From Clostridia bacterium (lineage in GTDB: Bacteria > Bacillota > Clostridia > Christensenellales > Aristaeellaceae): a stretch of 64,000 nt of DNA. Below, piece after piece: positions 41,563 through 50,764 of the stretch; within the stretch, counting starts at the first letter, position 1; each line of letters opens with the position of its first letter. The translations under genes were made by a program, and so were the position numbers. Under the pieces are notes generated by a model that was given only the letters and a program-made list of their open reading frames with translations, was not told where the DNA came from and made no database searches. The stretch covers positions 1-64,000 of the forward strand of contig JAFUTW010000022.1 in NCBI GenBank assembly GCA_017484085.1, in the 5' to 3' direction.

Positions 41563-43679
41563 GCTTCCTCCCCTTCATCCGGCAGCGCGATGCGGAAGCG
41601 GCACTGCTCGTTGGCGCAGACGTGGAAGCGCCCCCTGCGCGTCTCCGAAAGCGTCATATACCCGCCGCACTTGGGGCAGCGCTCCTCCACCGGGGGATTC
41701 CACGCGACGAAGTCGCACTCCGGCCACCGCTCGCAGCCGTAGAACTTTTTGCCCCTGTGAGAGTGTTTTTCCAGGACCTTTGCCCCGCACTTGGGGCAGG
41801 GCACCGTGATCTCCTGCTGGATGTTCTTGGTATTGCGGCAGGCCGGGAAATTGGGACAGGCCAGGAACTTGCCGAAGCGCCCCATCTTGTATACCATGCG
41901 CGCGCCGCACTTGTCGCAGATGACATCCGACTCCTCGTCGGGGATCTCCACCTTCTCGATCTTCGATTCCGCCTTCTCCAGCGTCTTCTCGAAGGGGCCG
42001 TAGAACTTCGCGATGACGTCGTGCCATTCCCGTTTACCGGCCTCGACGTCGTCCAGCTCGGCTTCCATGGCCGCCGTAAAGGCGGTATCGACGATGTCCG
42101 GGAAGTACTCCTTCATGAGATCGGTCGTCATGATGCCCAGCTCGCCGGGTACCAGCTGCTTTTTCTCCCGCAGGACGTAGCCGCGGGCCAGGATGGTGGA
42201 GATCGTCGGCGCGTAGGTAGACGGGCGTCCGATCCCCATCTCCTCCATGGCGCGCACGAGCGTCGCTTCGCTGTAGCGCGCTGGCGGCTGGGTAAAGTGC
42301 TGCGCCGCATCGACGCCGGCGCAGGCGAGCGCGGTCCCTTCCGCGATCTCCTGCAGCTGGGTCATCGTCTCCTCCGGCTCGCTCTCTTCGTCGCGGGAGG
42401 CCTCGTAGACCGCCGTAAAACCAGGGAATTTCATGCGCTCCGCAGTGGCGCGCAGCTGCACGCCCTTGTCGGAGGCGATGTCGATCTGCTGCGTCTCATA
42501 GACGGCGTCCGCCATCTGGCAGGCGACGAACCGGTTGTAAATAAGCTTGTACAGGTTATGCTGATCCCGTGTCAGGGAAGCCTTGACAGCCTCCGGGCTG
42601 AAATCCAGGTTCGTGGGGCGGATGGCCTCATGCGCATCCTGTGCGCCGCTGCGGCCTTTGTATACGACCGGTTTGCCGGGCACGTAATCCGCGCCGTACT
42701 GCTCTGCGATTCTCTCCCGCACGGCGCTGACCGCTTCGTCGCTCAGGCGCACGCTGTCCGTACGGATGTAGGAAATAAGGCCCTGCGTTCCGTGTCCCTG
42801 TATGTCGATGCCCTCATAGAGCTGCTGGGCCAGCTGCATCGTCTTTGCGGTGGAGAAGCCCAGCTTCCGGCCCGCCTCCTGCTGCAGGTTGGAGGTCGTA
42901 AACGGCGGCGCGGGATGCCTGCGGCGCTCGCTGCGCTTCACGCCCGTGACGCGCAGGCCTCCTTCAAGGATGCGCCTGCGCGCTTCCTCCGCTTCCGCCC
43001 CGCAGGTCAGGCGCGGCTTTTCGCCGTCCAGCGCGGCAAGGCGGGCCGTCAGCCTGCTGCCGCCGCCCTCCAGCTGCGCTTCGACCGTCCAGTACTCCTC
43101 CGGGATAAAGCTTTCGATCTCCTGTTCTCTGTCCACGATCATCCGCGTCGCGACGGACTGCACGCGCCCGGCCGAGAGACCCTTGCGGATCTTTGCCCAG
43201 AACAGCGGGCTGATCTTATAGCCGACGAGCCTGTCCAGCACACGGCGCGCCTGCTGCGCGTCCACAAGCTGCATGTTGACGCTGCGCGGCTTCTTCACCG
43301 CAGCCTTGACCGTCTTTTCGGTGATCTCGTTGAACTCCACGCGGCACGCGCTCTCCGGGTCAATGCCCAAGATCCCCGCCAGGTGCCAGGAAATCGCCTC
43401 TCCCTCACGGTCCGGGTCAGTCGCGAGGATGACCTGCTTTGCGCCCTTCGCGTCCTTGCGGATGCGCTCCAGCACCTCTCCGCGCCCGCGGATGGTGATG
43501 TATTTGGGCTCAAAGTTTGCTTCCGTATCCACGCCCAGCTGGGACTTGGGCAGGTCGCGCACGTGGCCGTTGGATGCCTCCACCTTGTACGTTTTGCCCA
43601 GGAATCTGCCGATCGTCCTCGCCTTTGCCGGCGATTCCACAATGATCAATTTATAAGAAGGTTTTTTTGCGGTAGCCAA
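41559..43679 (-). CDS. topA: DNA topoisomerase I
   Basis: The roughly 706-residue enzyme relaxes negative supercoils. The Toprim domain is at the N-terminus ([32 protein letters not shown]), the active tyrosine is in [14 protein letters not shown] near residue 300, and three zinc-ribbon motifs end the protein (CDKCGARM to [15 protein letters not shown] to [15 protein letters not shown] to CANEQC). TTG 43679 is favoured over ATG 43685 because GGAGG lies seven bases before the TTG but only one before the ATG. It sits between dprA (66 bases upstream) and trmFO (overlapping). Confidence 0.96.
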   Translation of the reverse strand: MATAKKPSYKLIIVESPAKARTIGRFLGKTYKVEASNGHVRDLPKSQLGVDTEANFEPKYITIRGRGEVLERIRKDAKGAKQVILATDPDREGEAISWHLAGILGIDPESACRVEFNEITEKTVKAAVKKPRSVNMQLVDAQQARRVLDRLVGYKISPLFWAKIRKGLSAGRVQSVATRMIVDREQEIESFIPEEYWTVEAQLEGGGSRLTARLAALDGEKPRLTCGAEAEEARRRILEGGLRVTGVKRSERRRHPAPPFTTSNLQQEAGRKLGFSTAKTMQLAQQLYEGIDIQGHGTQGLISYIRTDSVRLSDEAVSAVRERIAEQYGADYVPGKPVVYKGRSGAQDAHEAIRPTNLDFSPEAVKASLTRDQHNLYKLIYNRFVACQMADAVYETQQIDIASDKGVQLRATAERMKFPGFTAVYEASRDEESEPEETMTQLQEIAEGTALACAGVDAAQHFTQPPARYSEATLVRAMEEMGIGRPSTYAPTISTILARGYVLREKKQLVPGELGIMTTDLMKEYFPDIVDTAFTAAMEAELDDVEAGKREWHDVIAKFYGPFEKTLEKAESKIEKVEIPDEESDVICDKCGARMVYKMGRFGKFLACPNFPACRNTKNIQQEITVPCPKCGAKVLEKHSHRGKKFYGCERWPECDFVAWNPPVEERCPKCGGYMTLSETRRGRFHVCANEQCRFRIALPDEGEEA

Positions 43680-43751
43680 TGTCATTCCTCCGTGCCGCAG
43701 CCGGGCGGCGTTTTTTAACGGGAAAAAGAATAGCAGTCAAATTCCCCGCTG

Positions 43752-44936
43752 TCAAGCCCGATGCGGTGAAAACCGCTCTCCAGGGGAAAAGCGGTTCCCC
43801 GGCAGCGCCTCAATGAGGCCGTCCAGCTCCATTTCGATGAGCAGCGCGCCCAGTTCGTCATCCGCAAGGCCGGTTGCCGCGGTCAGTTCGTCAAAATCCT
43901 GCGTGCCGGAAAGAAGCGCGCGGCATACGCTCTCCTCACGCTCCCCGATTCCCTCCGGGACCGACAGGACGGCCTGCTGCGCCTCAGGCTGCTGCGCTGC
44001 CGGATGGGGTTTCGCCGGTCTTTTTGTGCTCGTCTGTGCAGGTGCTCCACTCCTCCTCTTGATCGCAGGAGCGCTCTCTGTAAGCCTCAGCTCGCAGAGG
44101 ATGTCCGAAGCGCACGTCACCGGCTTTGCGCCTTCCGAAATCAGCTGGTTGGGCAGGCTAGAGGTCGCTTCATCGATGTTCCCGGGCAGGGCAAAGACAT
44201 CCCTGCCCTCCTCCAGGGCGCAGCCCGCCGTGCGGAGCGCGCCGCTTCGCTGCCGGCCTTCCGCCACGAAGACGCCCAGAGCCATGCCGGCGATGATGCG
44301 GTTGCGGTGCAGGAAGCTGTAGCGGCTGGGCTTAGTCCCGGGCGGGTATTCCGAAACCACGCTGCCGCCCTCCGAAAGGATGCGTTCCATCAGCGGCCGG
44401 TTTTCCTTCGGATAGAATTCGTCCAGCGCGCCGCCCAGCACGGCGACCGTGCGCCCCCGCGCGTCCAGCGCGCCCCTGTGGCAGGCGGCGTCGATGCCCA
44501 GCGCGAGTCCCGATACCACGCAGCATCCGGCCTCCGCCAGTTCCGAAGCGATCCTTCTGGCATGCCGCAGGCCGTATTCGGACGGTTCCCGCGTCCCGAC
44601 CGCGGCGATGCAGACGGGATCCGACAGTTCCGGCTCCCCGGCGACGAACAGAACGTGCGGCGGGTTGTGGATCTCGCGGAGGAGCGACGGGTAGCCCGCG
44701 TCATCCCGCAGCAGCAGAGTGATCCGCTCGCGCTCCAGCGTCCCGGCCAGGCGTTCTGCCTCCAGCCAGCCCTTTCGCACCGCAGCGACGGCTTCCGGCC
44801 CCAGCAGTTCTCCGAAGGCGCCGGGATCCCGGCAAAGCCGCTCCGCACTGCCGCCCGCCGCAAGGAGCGCGCGGTTTCGCCTGCCGTAGGCCGGCAGCGC
44901 GCCTGCCAGAACGGCCATGGCCAACGCTTCCGTCAT
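43752..44936 (-). CDS. dprA: DNA-processing protein DprA
   Basis: The 394-residue protein loads RecA onto single-stranded DNA taken up by transformation. After a SAM-like N-terminal part comes the Rossmann core: AAVGTREPSEYGLRHARRIASELA, VSGLALGIDAACHRGAL, VAVLGGALDEFYPKENRPL, ISEYPPG-type loop (VVSEYPPGTKP) and ALPGNIDEATSSLPNQLISEGAKPV. A linker rich in alanine and proline leads to a C-terminal winged helix (residues 335-385). GGGGGAAGGA precedes the ATG. The rfbC stop is 18 bases upstream, so it may be read through from the rhamnose genes. Confidence 0.94.
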   Translation of the reverse strand: MTEALAMAVLAGALPAYGRRNRALLAAGGSAERLCRDPGAFGELLGPEAVAAVRKGWLEAERLAGTLERERITLLLRDDAGYPSLLREIHNPPHVLFVAGEPELSDPVCIAAVGTREPSEYGLRHARRIASELAEAGCCVVSGLALGIDAACHRGALDARGRTVAVLGGALDEFYPKENRPLMERILSEGGSVVSEYPPGTKPSRYSFLHRNRIIAGMALGVFVAEGRQRSGALRTAGCALEEGRDVFALPGNIDEATSSLPNQLISEGAKPVTCASDILCELRLTESAPAIKRRSGAPAQTSTKRPAKPHPAAQQPEAQQAVLSVPEGIGEREESVCRALLSGTQDFDELTAATGLADDELGALLIEMELDGLIEALPGNRFSPGERFSPHRA

Positions 44937-44954
44937 TCCTTCCCCCTCTTCCTG

Positions 44955-45539
44955 TTAAAAGCGCCAGACGCCGTCAAGGCCGGGCCAGCGCCCGTCCTTC
45001 TCACTCAGCACCAGCGGCGTGCCGTCCTCAAGGCACCACCCTTCCTGCGTGCGGCAGACGCCCGGCCAGTCGATCCCCACCGCAGCGTCATGCCACAGCA
45101 GGCCCCCCTCGTCCTCGGGATGATAGACGTCCGTGCATTTATAAGCGAATTCCGCCGTTTCGCTCAGCACAAGGAACCCGTGGGCAAAACCCGGTGCGAT
45201 ATAAAACTGCAGCCGGTTTTCCGCCGTCAGCCGAACGCCGTACCACTTGCCGAAAGTCGGGCTTGACGCGCGCAGGTCGACAGCCACGTCAAACACGCAG
45301 CCGGAAAGCACCCGCACCAGCTTGCCCTGCGGGTGCCGCGTCTGGAAATGCAGTCCACGCAAAACGCCCCTGCGGCTCATGCTCTGGTTGTCCTGCACAA
45401 ATTCCATATCGAGGCCCGCGCGCTGAAAGTCCTCGTTGTTGTACGTCTCCATGAACCAGCCGCGCGCATCCCCGTGGAGCGCCGGTTCAACGATATACAG
45501 CCCCTCGATGGGGCAGCGTGTCACCTTCAGTTCACCCAT
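44955..45539 (-). CDS. rfbC: dTDP-4-dehydrorhamnose 3,5-epimerase
   Basis: The 194-residue cupin-fold epimerase is the third step of dTDP-L-rhamnose synthesis. Landmarks are DARGWFMETYNNEDF, FVQDNQSMSRRGVLRGLHFQ with the catalytic histidine, GCVFDVAVDLR, and FYIAPGFAHGFLVLSE. ATG 45539 follows GAAGGAGA; its first codons overlap the end of rfbD. The product is a rhamnose donor precursor for surface polysaccharide. Confidence 0.95.
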   Translation of the reverse strand: MGELKVTRCPIEGLYIVEPALHGDARGWFMETYNNEDFQRAGLDMEFVQDNQSMSRRGVLRGLHFQTRHPQGKLVRVLSGCVFDVAVDLRASSPTFGKWYGVRLTAENRLQFYIAPGFAHGFLVLSETAEFAYKCTDVYHPEDEGGLLWHDAAVGIDWPGVCRTQEGWCLEDGTPLVLSEKDGRWPGLDGVWRF

Positions 45540-46416
45540 TCTCCTTCTCCCATGCAAGATAGCGGGACAGCGCGTCCCGCCAGTCCGGCAGACGGCTGAA
45601 GCCCGCCTGCTCAAGGCAATCCGTCGAAAGCCGGCTGTTTGCCGGCCGCTCCGCCGCGGCCGGGCCGTACGCAGCCGTCGTCACCGGGATGATTTGGGTC
45701 TTCAGCCCCGCCTGCCTCATGATCTCCTGCGCAAAAGCTGCCCGGGATACAAAAGGCCCTTCGTTTGCCGCGTGCAGCACGCCCCGCCGGGGTGCCTCCG
45801 CCGCGTCGATCAGCAGCGCCGCCAGATCCGGTGCGTAAGCCGGCCTGCCGGTCTGATCGGACACGACCCTGAGACTCGCATGCGTCCTGCCCAGGCGCAG
45901 CATCGTCCGCACAAAGTTATCCCCCTTGCCGAAGAGCCACGAGGTGCGCACGACACAGTGGTTTTCACACAGCGCGGCAGCCCGCTCCCCTTCCAGCTTG
46001 CTTTTGCCGTATACGCTGAGCGGGGACGGCTCATCCTCCGGCAGGATCTCAGCATCGTCCGTCCGCCCGAAGACGTAGTCCGTGGAAACCTGGATGAGCC
46101 TTGCGCCCTGCGCCCGGCACAGCAGGGCCAGCGTCTTTACAGCCGTGCTGTTGACAGCCCATACGGCCTCCCGGTTTTCCGGCGCCTCAGCTGCGTCCAC
46201 CGCCGTCCACGCCGCGCAGTTGATCACCGCGTCCGGCCTGAAATCCTCCGTCACCCGCTGCAGCGATCGTTCGTCTGTCAGGTCCGCACGGGCGCAGGCA
46301 AAGCCGGGCACGCCTTCACCGCGCACAAGCCCCAGCACCTCAGCGCCCCGGTCCGCCGCTTTTTCAAGCACCTCCCGGCCCAGCTGGCCGGCGGCGCCTG
46401 TCACCAGTATCCGCAT
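45532..46416 (-). CDS. rfbD: dTDP-4-dehydrorhamnose reductase
   Basis: The 294-residue short-chain dehydrogenase-type enzyme carries out the last step to dTDP-L-rhamnose. LVTGAAGQLGREV at residues 4-16 binds NAD(P)H; STDYVFGRTDD and YGKSKLEGE contain the catalytic Tyr-Lys pair. Start at ATG 46416, two bases after the rfbB stop codon. Overlaps rfbC. Confidence 0.95.
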   Translation of the reverse strand: MRILVTGAAGQLGREVLEKAADRGAEVLGLVRGEGVPGFACARADLTDERSLQRVTEDFRPDAVINCAAWTAVDAAEAPENREAVWAVNSTAVKTLALLCRAQGARLIQVSTDYVFGRTDDAEILPEDEPSPLSVYGKSKLEGERAAALCENHCVVRTSWLFGKGDNFVRTMLRLGRTHASLRVVSDQTGRPAYAPDLAALLIDAAEAPRRGVLHAANEGPFVSRAAFAQEIMRQAGLKTQIIPVTTAAYGPAAAERPANSRLSTDCLEQAGFSRLPDWRDALSRYLAWEKENG

Positions 46417-46418
46417 GC

Positions 46419-47438
46419 TCACCGCCCCGCGTACATCCGCTCGTAGTAATGCCGGTACTCGCCGCTCGTGATCGTCTGCCACCAGCTGCGGTTGTCCAGG
46501 TACCAGCGGATCGTCTGCCGGATCCCCGTCTCGAAGGTATGCTGCGGCTCCCAGCCCAGTTCTCTCCGGATCTTTCCCGCGTCGATGGCGTAGCGCAGGT
46601 CGTGCCCTTTGCGGTCCGTCACGAAGGTGATGAGGCTCTCCGGCTGTCCCAGTTCCCGGCAGATGAGGCGCACCACGTCGATGTTGGCGCGCTCGCTGTT
46701 ACCGCCCACGTTGTAGACCTCTCCCGGCGTGCCGCGCAGCAGGACCGCCTCGATCGCGCGGCAGTGATCCTCCACGTGCAGCCAGTCGCGCACGTTCTTC
46801 CCTTCCCCGTAGACGGGCATCGACTGCCCCGCTTCGCATCTCGCGATCATGAGTGGGATGAGCTTCTCAGGGAACTGGTAAGGCCCGTAGTTGTTGGAGC
46901 AGCGGCTGATGGTCACCGGCAGCCCGTAGGTGCGGTGATACGCCATCACCAGAAGGTCCGCCGAAGCCTTGGACGCGCTGTAGGGCGAGGATGCCCGAAG
47001 GGGCGTCTCCTCCGTAAAGCGCAGGTCCGGCCGGTCCAGCGGCAGGTCGCCGTACACCTCGTCCGTGCTGACCTGATGAAAGCGCACACCGCCGTGGGCG
47101 CGGCACGCATCCATCAGCGCCGCCGTACCCAGGATGTTGGTCGAAAGGAAGACCTCCGGCGCTTCGATGGATCTGTCCACGTGCGTCTCGGCGGCAAAGT
47201 TTACCACGGCATCCGGATTCTCCTCGCAAAAGAGCGTCTCCAGCAGCTGACGGTCACAGATGCTGCCCCGGACAAACCGGAAACAAGGGCCTTCCGCAAT
47301 GCCCTCCAGCGAGGACAGGTTCCCGGCATAGGTCAGCGCGTCCAGGCAGACGATGCGCCAGGTTGGATGCGCAGCCGCCATACAGCGGATAAAATTGGCG
47401 CCGATAAATCCGGCACCGCCCGTCACCAGCAGCGTCAT
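46419..47438 (-). CDS. rfbB: dTDP-glucose 4,6-dehydratase
   Basis: The 339-residue enzyme converts dTDP-glucose to dTDP-4-keto-6-deoxyglucose. LVTGGAGFIGANFIRCM binds NAD; FAAETHVDRSIEAPE and YSASKASADLLVMAYHRTYGLP give the catalytic residues including the Y-x-x-x-K pair; STDEVYGDL provides the acid/base residues. Its ATG overlaps the gpsA stop (ATGA). No rfbA (glucose-1-phosphate thymidylyltransferase) is in the window; it must be elsewhere. Confidence 0.95.
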   Translation of the reverse strand: MTLLVTGGAGFIGANFIRCMAAAHPTWRIVCLDALTYAGNLSSLEGIAEGPCFRFVRGSICDRQLLETLFCEENPDAVVNFAAETHVDRSIEAPEVFLSTNILGTAALMDACRAHGGVRFHQVSTDEVYGDLPLDRPDLRFTEETPLRASSPYSASKASADLLVMAYHRTYGLPVTISRCSNNYGPYQFPEKLIPLMIARCEAGQSMPVYGEGKNVRDWLHVEDHCRAIEAVLLRGTPGEVYNVGGNSERANIDVVRLICRELGQPESLITFVTDRKGHDLRYAIDAGKIRRELGWEPQHTFETGIRQTIRWYLDNRSWWQTITSGEYRHYYERMYAGR

Positions 47439-48475
47439 ACGCCGGCCTCCCCTCTCCTGCGCACGCCCCGCGCCTCGGTCCGCTTCTCACGCTGCATCAG
47501 CTTCGCCACGGCGTCCGCAGGATCGGCGCCGCCGCTCACCACGGCATCCACCGCCTGCACGATGGGCATTTCCACGTCATACCGTTTCGCCAGCGTCATG
47601 GCCGCCGGCAGCGCATTGATGCCTTCCACCACCATGCCGATCTGCCGCACCGCCTCCTGCGGAGGCACGCCCTGCCCGATGAGGAAGCCTGCGCGGTTGT
47701 TGCGGCTGTGCCGGCTGGTCGCCGTCACGATGAGGTCGCCCATGCCCGCCAGCCCGGCAAAGGTCTCCGCCCTGCAGCCCATGCAAAGGCCCAGCCGCTC
47801 CATCTCCGCCAGTCCGCGCGTGATGAGCGCCGCCTTTGTGTTGTCGCCGTAGCCCAGACCCGCCGAGATGCCGGCCGCCAGCGCGATGATGTTCTTCAGC
47901 GCGCCGCACAGCTCCACGCCGCGGATGTCGGTGTTGGTGTACACGCGCATGCACGTGTTCATAAACACGTCCTGCACCAGTTCCGCCGCCGTCTCATCCG
48001 CGCAGGCGGATACGATGGTCGTCGGCAGGTCGATGGCGACCTCCTCCGCATGGGTCGGACCGGAGAGCGCCACCACCTTCACGCCCGCATGCTTCCCATC
48101 ACGGTTCAGCTCGTCGGCGATGACCTCGCTCAGCGTCATCAGCGTGTCCTTTTCGATCCCCTTCGCCACATCCGCCACGATCTGCCCGTCCGGGATGAAG
48201 GGCCGCGCCTTCGCCGCCGTCTGCCGCAGGAAGACCGACGGCACGGCAAACAGCACGATGTCGCGGTCTCTGCACGCCTCCGCCAGCTCCTTCGTAAAAC
48301 AGATCCCCTCGGGGATGGCGACGCCGGGGAGATTGGGATGCTCATGTTTTTCGCAGAGCGTATCGATTTCCTGCGGGATGGCCGACCAGCAGGCGACCTC
48401 ATGTCCCGATTTCGACAGCATCCTGGCCAGCGCTACGCCCCAGGTTCCCGTCCCCAATATACCGATAGAACTCAT
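47435..48475 (-). CDS. gpsA: Glycerol-3-phosphate dehydrogenase [NAD(P)+]
   Basis: The 346-residue enzyme reduces dihydroxyacetone phosphate to sn-glycerol-3-phosphate for phospholipids. ILGTGTWGVALARMLS at residues 5-20 binds the nucleotide; VADVAKGIEKDTL, LSGPTHAEEV and LCGALKNIIALAAGISAGLGYGDNTKAALI hold the catalytic lysine. ATG 48475 is taken for the family start; the in-frame ATG at 48502 would add nine basic residues. First gene of the minus-strand array running to 36.3 kb. The C-terminal tail (REKRTEARGVRRRGEAGV) is basic and longer than usual. Confidence 0.94.
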   Translation of the reverse strand: MSSIGILGTGTWGVALARMLSKSGHEVACWSAIPQEIDTLCEKHEHPNLPGVAIPEGICFTKELAEACRDRDIVLFAVPSVFLRQTAAKARPFIPDGQIVADVAKGIEKDTLMTLSEVIADELNRDGKHAGVKVVALSGPTHAEEVAIDLPTTIVSACADETAAELVQDVFMNTCMRVYTNTDIRGVELCGALKNIIALAAGISAGLGYGDNTKAALITRGLAEMERLGLCMGCRAETFAGLAGMGDLIVTATSRHSRNNRAGFLIGQGVPPQEAVRQIGMVVEGINALPAAMTLAKRYDVEMPIVQAVDAVVSGGADPADAVAKLMQREKRTEARGVRRRGEAGV

Positions 48476-48510
48476 TGTCCTGTCACTCCGTTTCTTCCGC
48501 ACAGGCGGAT

Positions 48511-48547
48511 AAAAAAACTGTCCGTTGATTCATCTTACAACGGACAG
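48511..48547 (-). terminator. Terminator of the AT-rich island genes
   Basis: Read on the minus strand: CTGTCCGTTG, ten-base loop, CAACGGACAG, then seven T. It lies 224 bases past the stop of the 658-residue membrane protein gene and just before gpsA. Confidence 0.85.
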
Positions 48548-48770
48548 CAGGGGATGTCAAACATCGCTTTTCAGTAGCAAAAACAAAGGTAGCCAAGATG
48601 AAGTGACCAGACTATGACAGCGGAAAAAGTCATTGAACGGAGAGCCTATACAAGATGCTTTAATCAATAATAAGGCAACGCTTTTTCATCTTTTCAATCA
48701 ATTAGCCTTTCTTGAAGTAAAACTATATATCAGTTTATCCTTTGTTTAGTCCATATCATATACATATACA
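48548..48770. other. AT-rich spacer at the left edge of the island
   Basis: Between the terminator and the island gene. A plus-strand mini-frame near 48.61-48.67 kb (MTAEKVIERRAYTRCFNQ) has no ribosome binding site. The rest is AT-rich with TATA-like repeats (ATATCATATACATATACA). I see no gene, tRNA or clear repeat. Confidence 0.5.
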
Positions 48771-50747
48771 CTACTCGCTACATTTAAAAATCCTAACTGT
48801 CTCACTTGAGAAGCACTGATCAAAAAACGCTCCTAAGTCGGAATTAAAGTCTCCCTTATAATCCACCTGAATCAAATAATCAATTCCTAAATCTTTAGCT
48901 TTTTCTTGCCTATTCCCCTTACCAAAGAAGATTTCATCATTAATCTTTAACCTGTTTTCTAAATCAGAGGCTAACACACCTGAATTCTTTGAATAAGTAG
49001 TAGTCTCAATAAAAAACTGTCGCTCCGAAAACGCAGAATAATAGAATTGTTTCCCATTTTCACTATGATCATTAATTGAGAGTATAGCGTGCTCAGGTGT
49101 GTTTTGTTTAATCCAGCGAGTTGCTTTTATATCATCTTTTGAAAGCGTTCCGCTTCCAAAATATAACTTTGGATTCCTTACGCCATTGGATATAGATATG
49201 ATCAATAAAAAAGCACTTATCGATAATACACTGATTAGCTTTTTCTTGTATGCAGCGTGATCAAAAATCCATTTTGTTGCTATTGAAGCAATAATGGGGG
49301 TCGCCAGCATTGCAAAATACACCCGGTTTTGTGCTACTGCTAAGAGGTAAAACATTCCAATTGAAACCAATGAAACGATTATCAAAAGAACTTCTGAATG
49401 GTCAAGGTTCCTTTTCATAACATAGCTAATCAGTGCGGCAAAATATGGAACTATAAGAAATCCGAATGCATATGCCAAACTGCAAGGTAACACAAGCAAA
49501 TCTTTTAGGTGCTTGTTAGTTACAGTGTTCAATATCTGTGGCGTATTTATATATGGTTTGATCAGTCCAAAAAACCTACTCCCCTCTTCCAAGTTTTCAT
49601 GATTAACGGCAGTCTTCAAAAGTAAAAAGTATACTATCGCAAAGGATGCAGAGAGGACAATCGTTCCTATCAAGAACGGACTCTTTTTATCTGTAAACCA
49701 AAGATAAGCCGAATAAGCCATGCAACTAGCTGTTATTGCCATTGAAAACGGCCCCTTTAGTCCAGTAAGCACGATACCAACACCGAAAATGAGAAAACAA
49801 TCTGCTATATGCTGTCTTTTGCCTTGATTATCCAACATACGAATCAGAAGAAAACAGAGTGTAATAGCGCAAGGTAATGCAAAACCAACCGCATTGATAT
49901 TTGTCCCAATATGGCTAGTCATATGCGTATATCCTGGCAGTAAATCTGAGAAGAATAGCGATATCATCGTTAAGCCAGAAATGATAATTCTATTCGCCCC
50001 TTTTCTACCTATTAATTTATAAAAGCTTCCACAGGCAAGAGGCGGTACCAAAAGTATAGGATATCTAAAAACACAATTAAAGACTGAAGCTGGAAAAACT
50101 CTTTTTAAAATAGCATAGAACAATTCCATGAAGAAATGATATCGCAGTGGCACACCTGATAAGCGAATATCAGTCACATGTCCACCCCTAGTTAGGCTTA
50201 TGATATTACCCATGTGATACGTGTAATCCAAGAAAACAGTCGTCTCGGCATTAGGTACCGTTTTTTTCATCATCCAATAGCAATACAATGTGAATACACT
50301 CAAACAAGTCAAAAACGGTATTCCGTCACGAGTTGTGCTCCAACTCAGTCCTGCTTTATTTGATAGTAATTGTATCAAGTCTTCATGAGAATGCTTTCTA
50401 ATAACGATATAAGCCTCGATTATAAGCAAGATAAGAGGTGAAATACGTATCCATTCCAAATGGTTCAGAGAATTCAAGATAAGGTATTGGATTATCAGCA
50501 TAAAGAATCCAAAATACATAGACAGTAATATAGACCATCCCTTATCAGCTTTACAGAGCGAATGATTAAAGATGTACAAAAAGCCATATCCGGGTGCCAA
50601 TACATAAATTAAAACGAAAAGAAGAAGATATAGCCCTTGAGAATGGTAGCATAAATCAAACAAGACCCCTGTCAGTATAGAGATCGAGACAGTAAACGCT
50701 ATTACAGATAGTCTTCCCAAATTATAGCTATTCCTGATATCTTTCAA
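48771..50747 (-). CDS. Large polytopic membrane protein, probably glycan-related
   Basis: The 658-residue protein has a dozen or more hydrophobic segments in its first 500 residues, then a soluble C-terminal part of about 140 residues. The layout resembles C-type membrane glycosyltransferases (GT39/YfhO-like): an early extracytosolic loop (FLDYTYHMGNIISLTRGGHV with acidic residues), many helices, then a periplasmic-type domain (LSKDDIKATRWIKQNTPEHAILSI) typical of such proteins. I cannot name the family with certainty. It starts at TTG 50747, nine bases after AGAGG. It lies 17 bases after the tandem acyltransferase gene and shares its AT-rich composition. Confidence 0.72.
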   Translation of the reverse strand: MKDIRNSYNLGRLSVIAFTVSISILTGVLFDLCYHSQGLYLLLFVLIYVLAPGYGFLYIFNHSLCKADKGWSILLSMYFGFFMLIIQYLILNSLNHLEWIRISPLILLIIEAYIVIRKHSHEDLIQLLSNKAGLSWSTTRDGIPFLTCLSVFTLYCYWMMKKTVPNAETTVFLDYTYHMGNIISLTRGGHVTDIRLSGVPLRYHFFMELFYAILKRVFPASVFNCVFRYPILLVPPLACGSFYKLIGRKGANRIIISGLTMISLFFSDLLPGYTHMTSHIGTNINAVGFALPCAITLCFLLIRMLDNQGKRQHIADCFLIFGVGIVLTGLKGPFSMAITASCMAYSAYLWFTDKKSPFLIGTIVLSASFAIVYFLLLKTAVNHENLEEGSRFFGLIKPYINTPQILNTVTNKHLKDLLVLPCSLAYAFGFLIVPYFAALISYVMKRNLDHSEVLLIIVSLVSIGMFYLLAVAQNRVYFAMLATPIIASIATKWIFDHAAYKKKLISVLSISAFLLIISISNGVRNPKLYFGSGTLSKDDIKATRWIKQNTPEHAILSINDHSENGKQFYYSAFSERQFFIETTTYSKNSGVLASDLENRLKINDEIFFGKGNRQEKAKDLGIDYLIQVDYKGDFNSDLGAFFDQCFSSETVRIFKCSE

Positions 50748-50764
50748 TTCAATATACCTCTTCT

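Noticed and set aside
40246-43679. codY expected next to topA-trmFO-hslVU
   Set aside because: No codY-like gene follows hslU here; the next genes are GT14 and NlpC/P60-like, so it was not annotated.
41553-43718. Plus-strand open frame of 721 codons opposite topA
   Set aside because: Antisense shadow of topA; no family motif, Arg/Leu/His-rich low-complexity translation.
48601-48665. Plus-strand mini-gene (MTAEKVIERRAYTRCFNQ)
   Set aside because: Eighteen codons, no ribosome binding site or promoter, in AT-rich spacer; could be a fragment but nothing supports expression.
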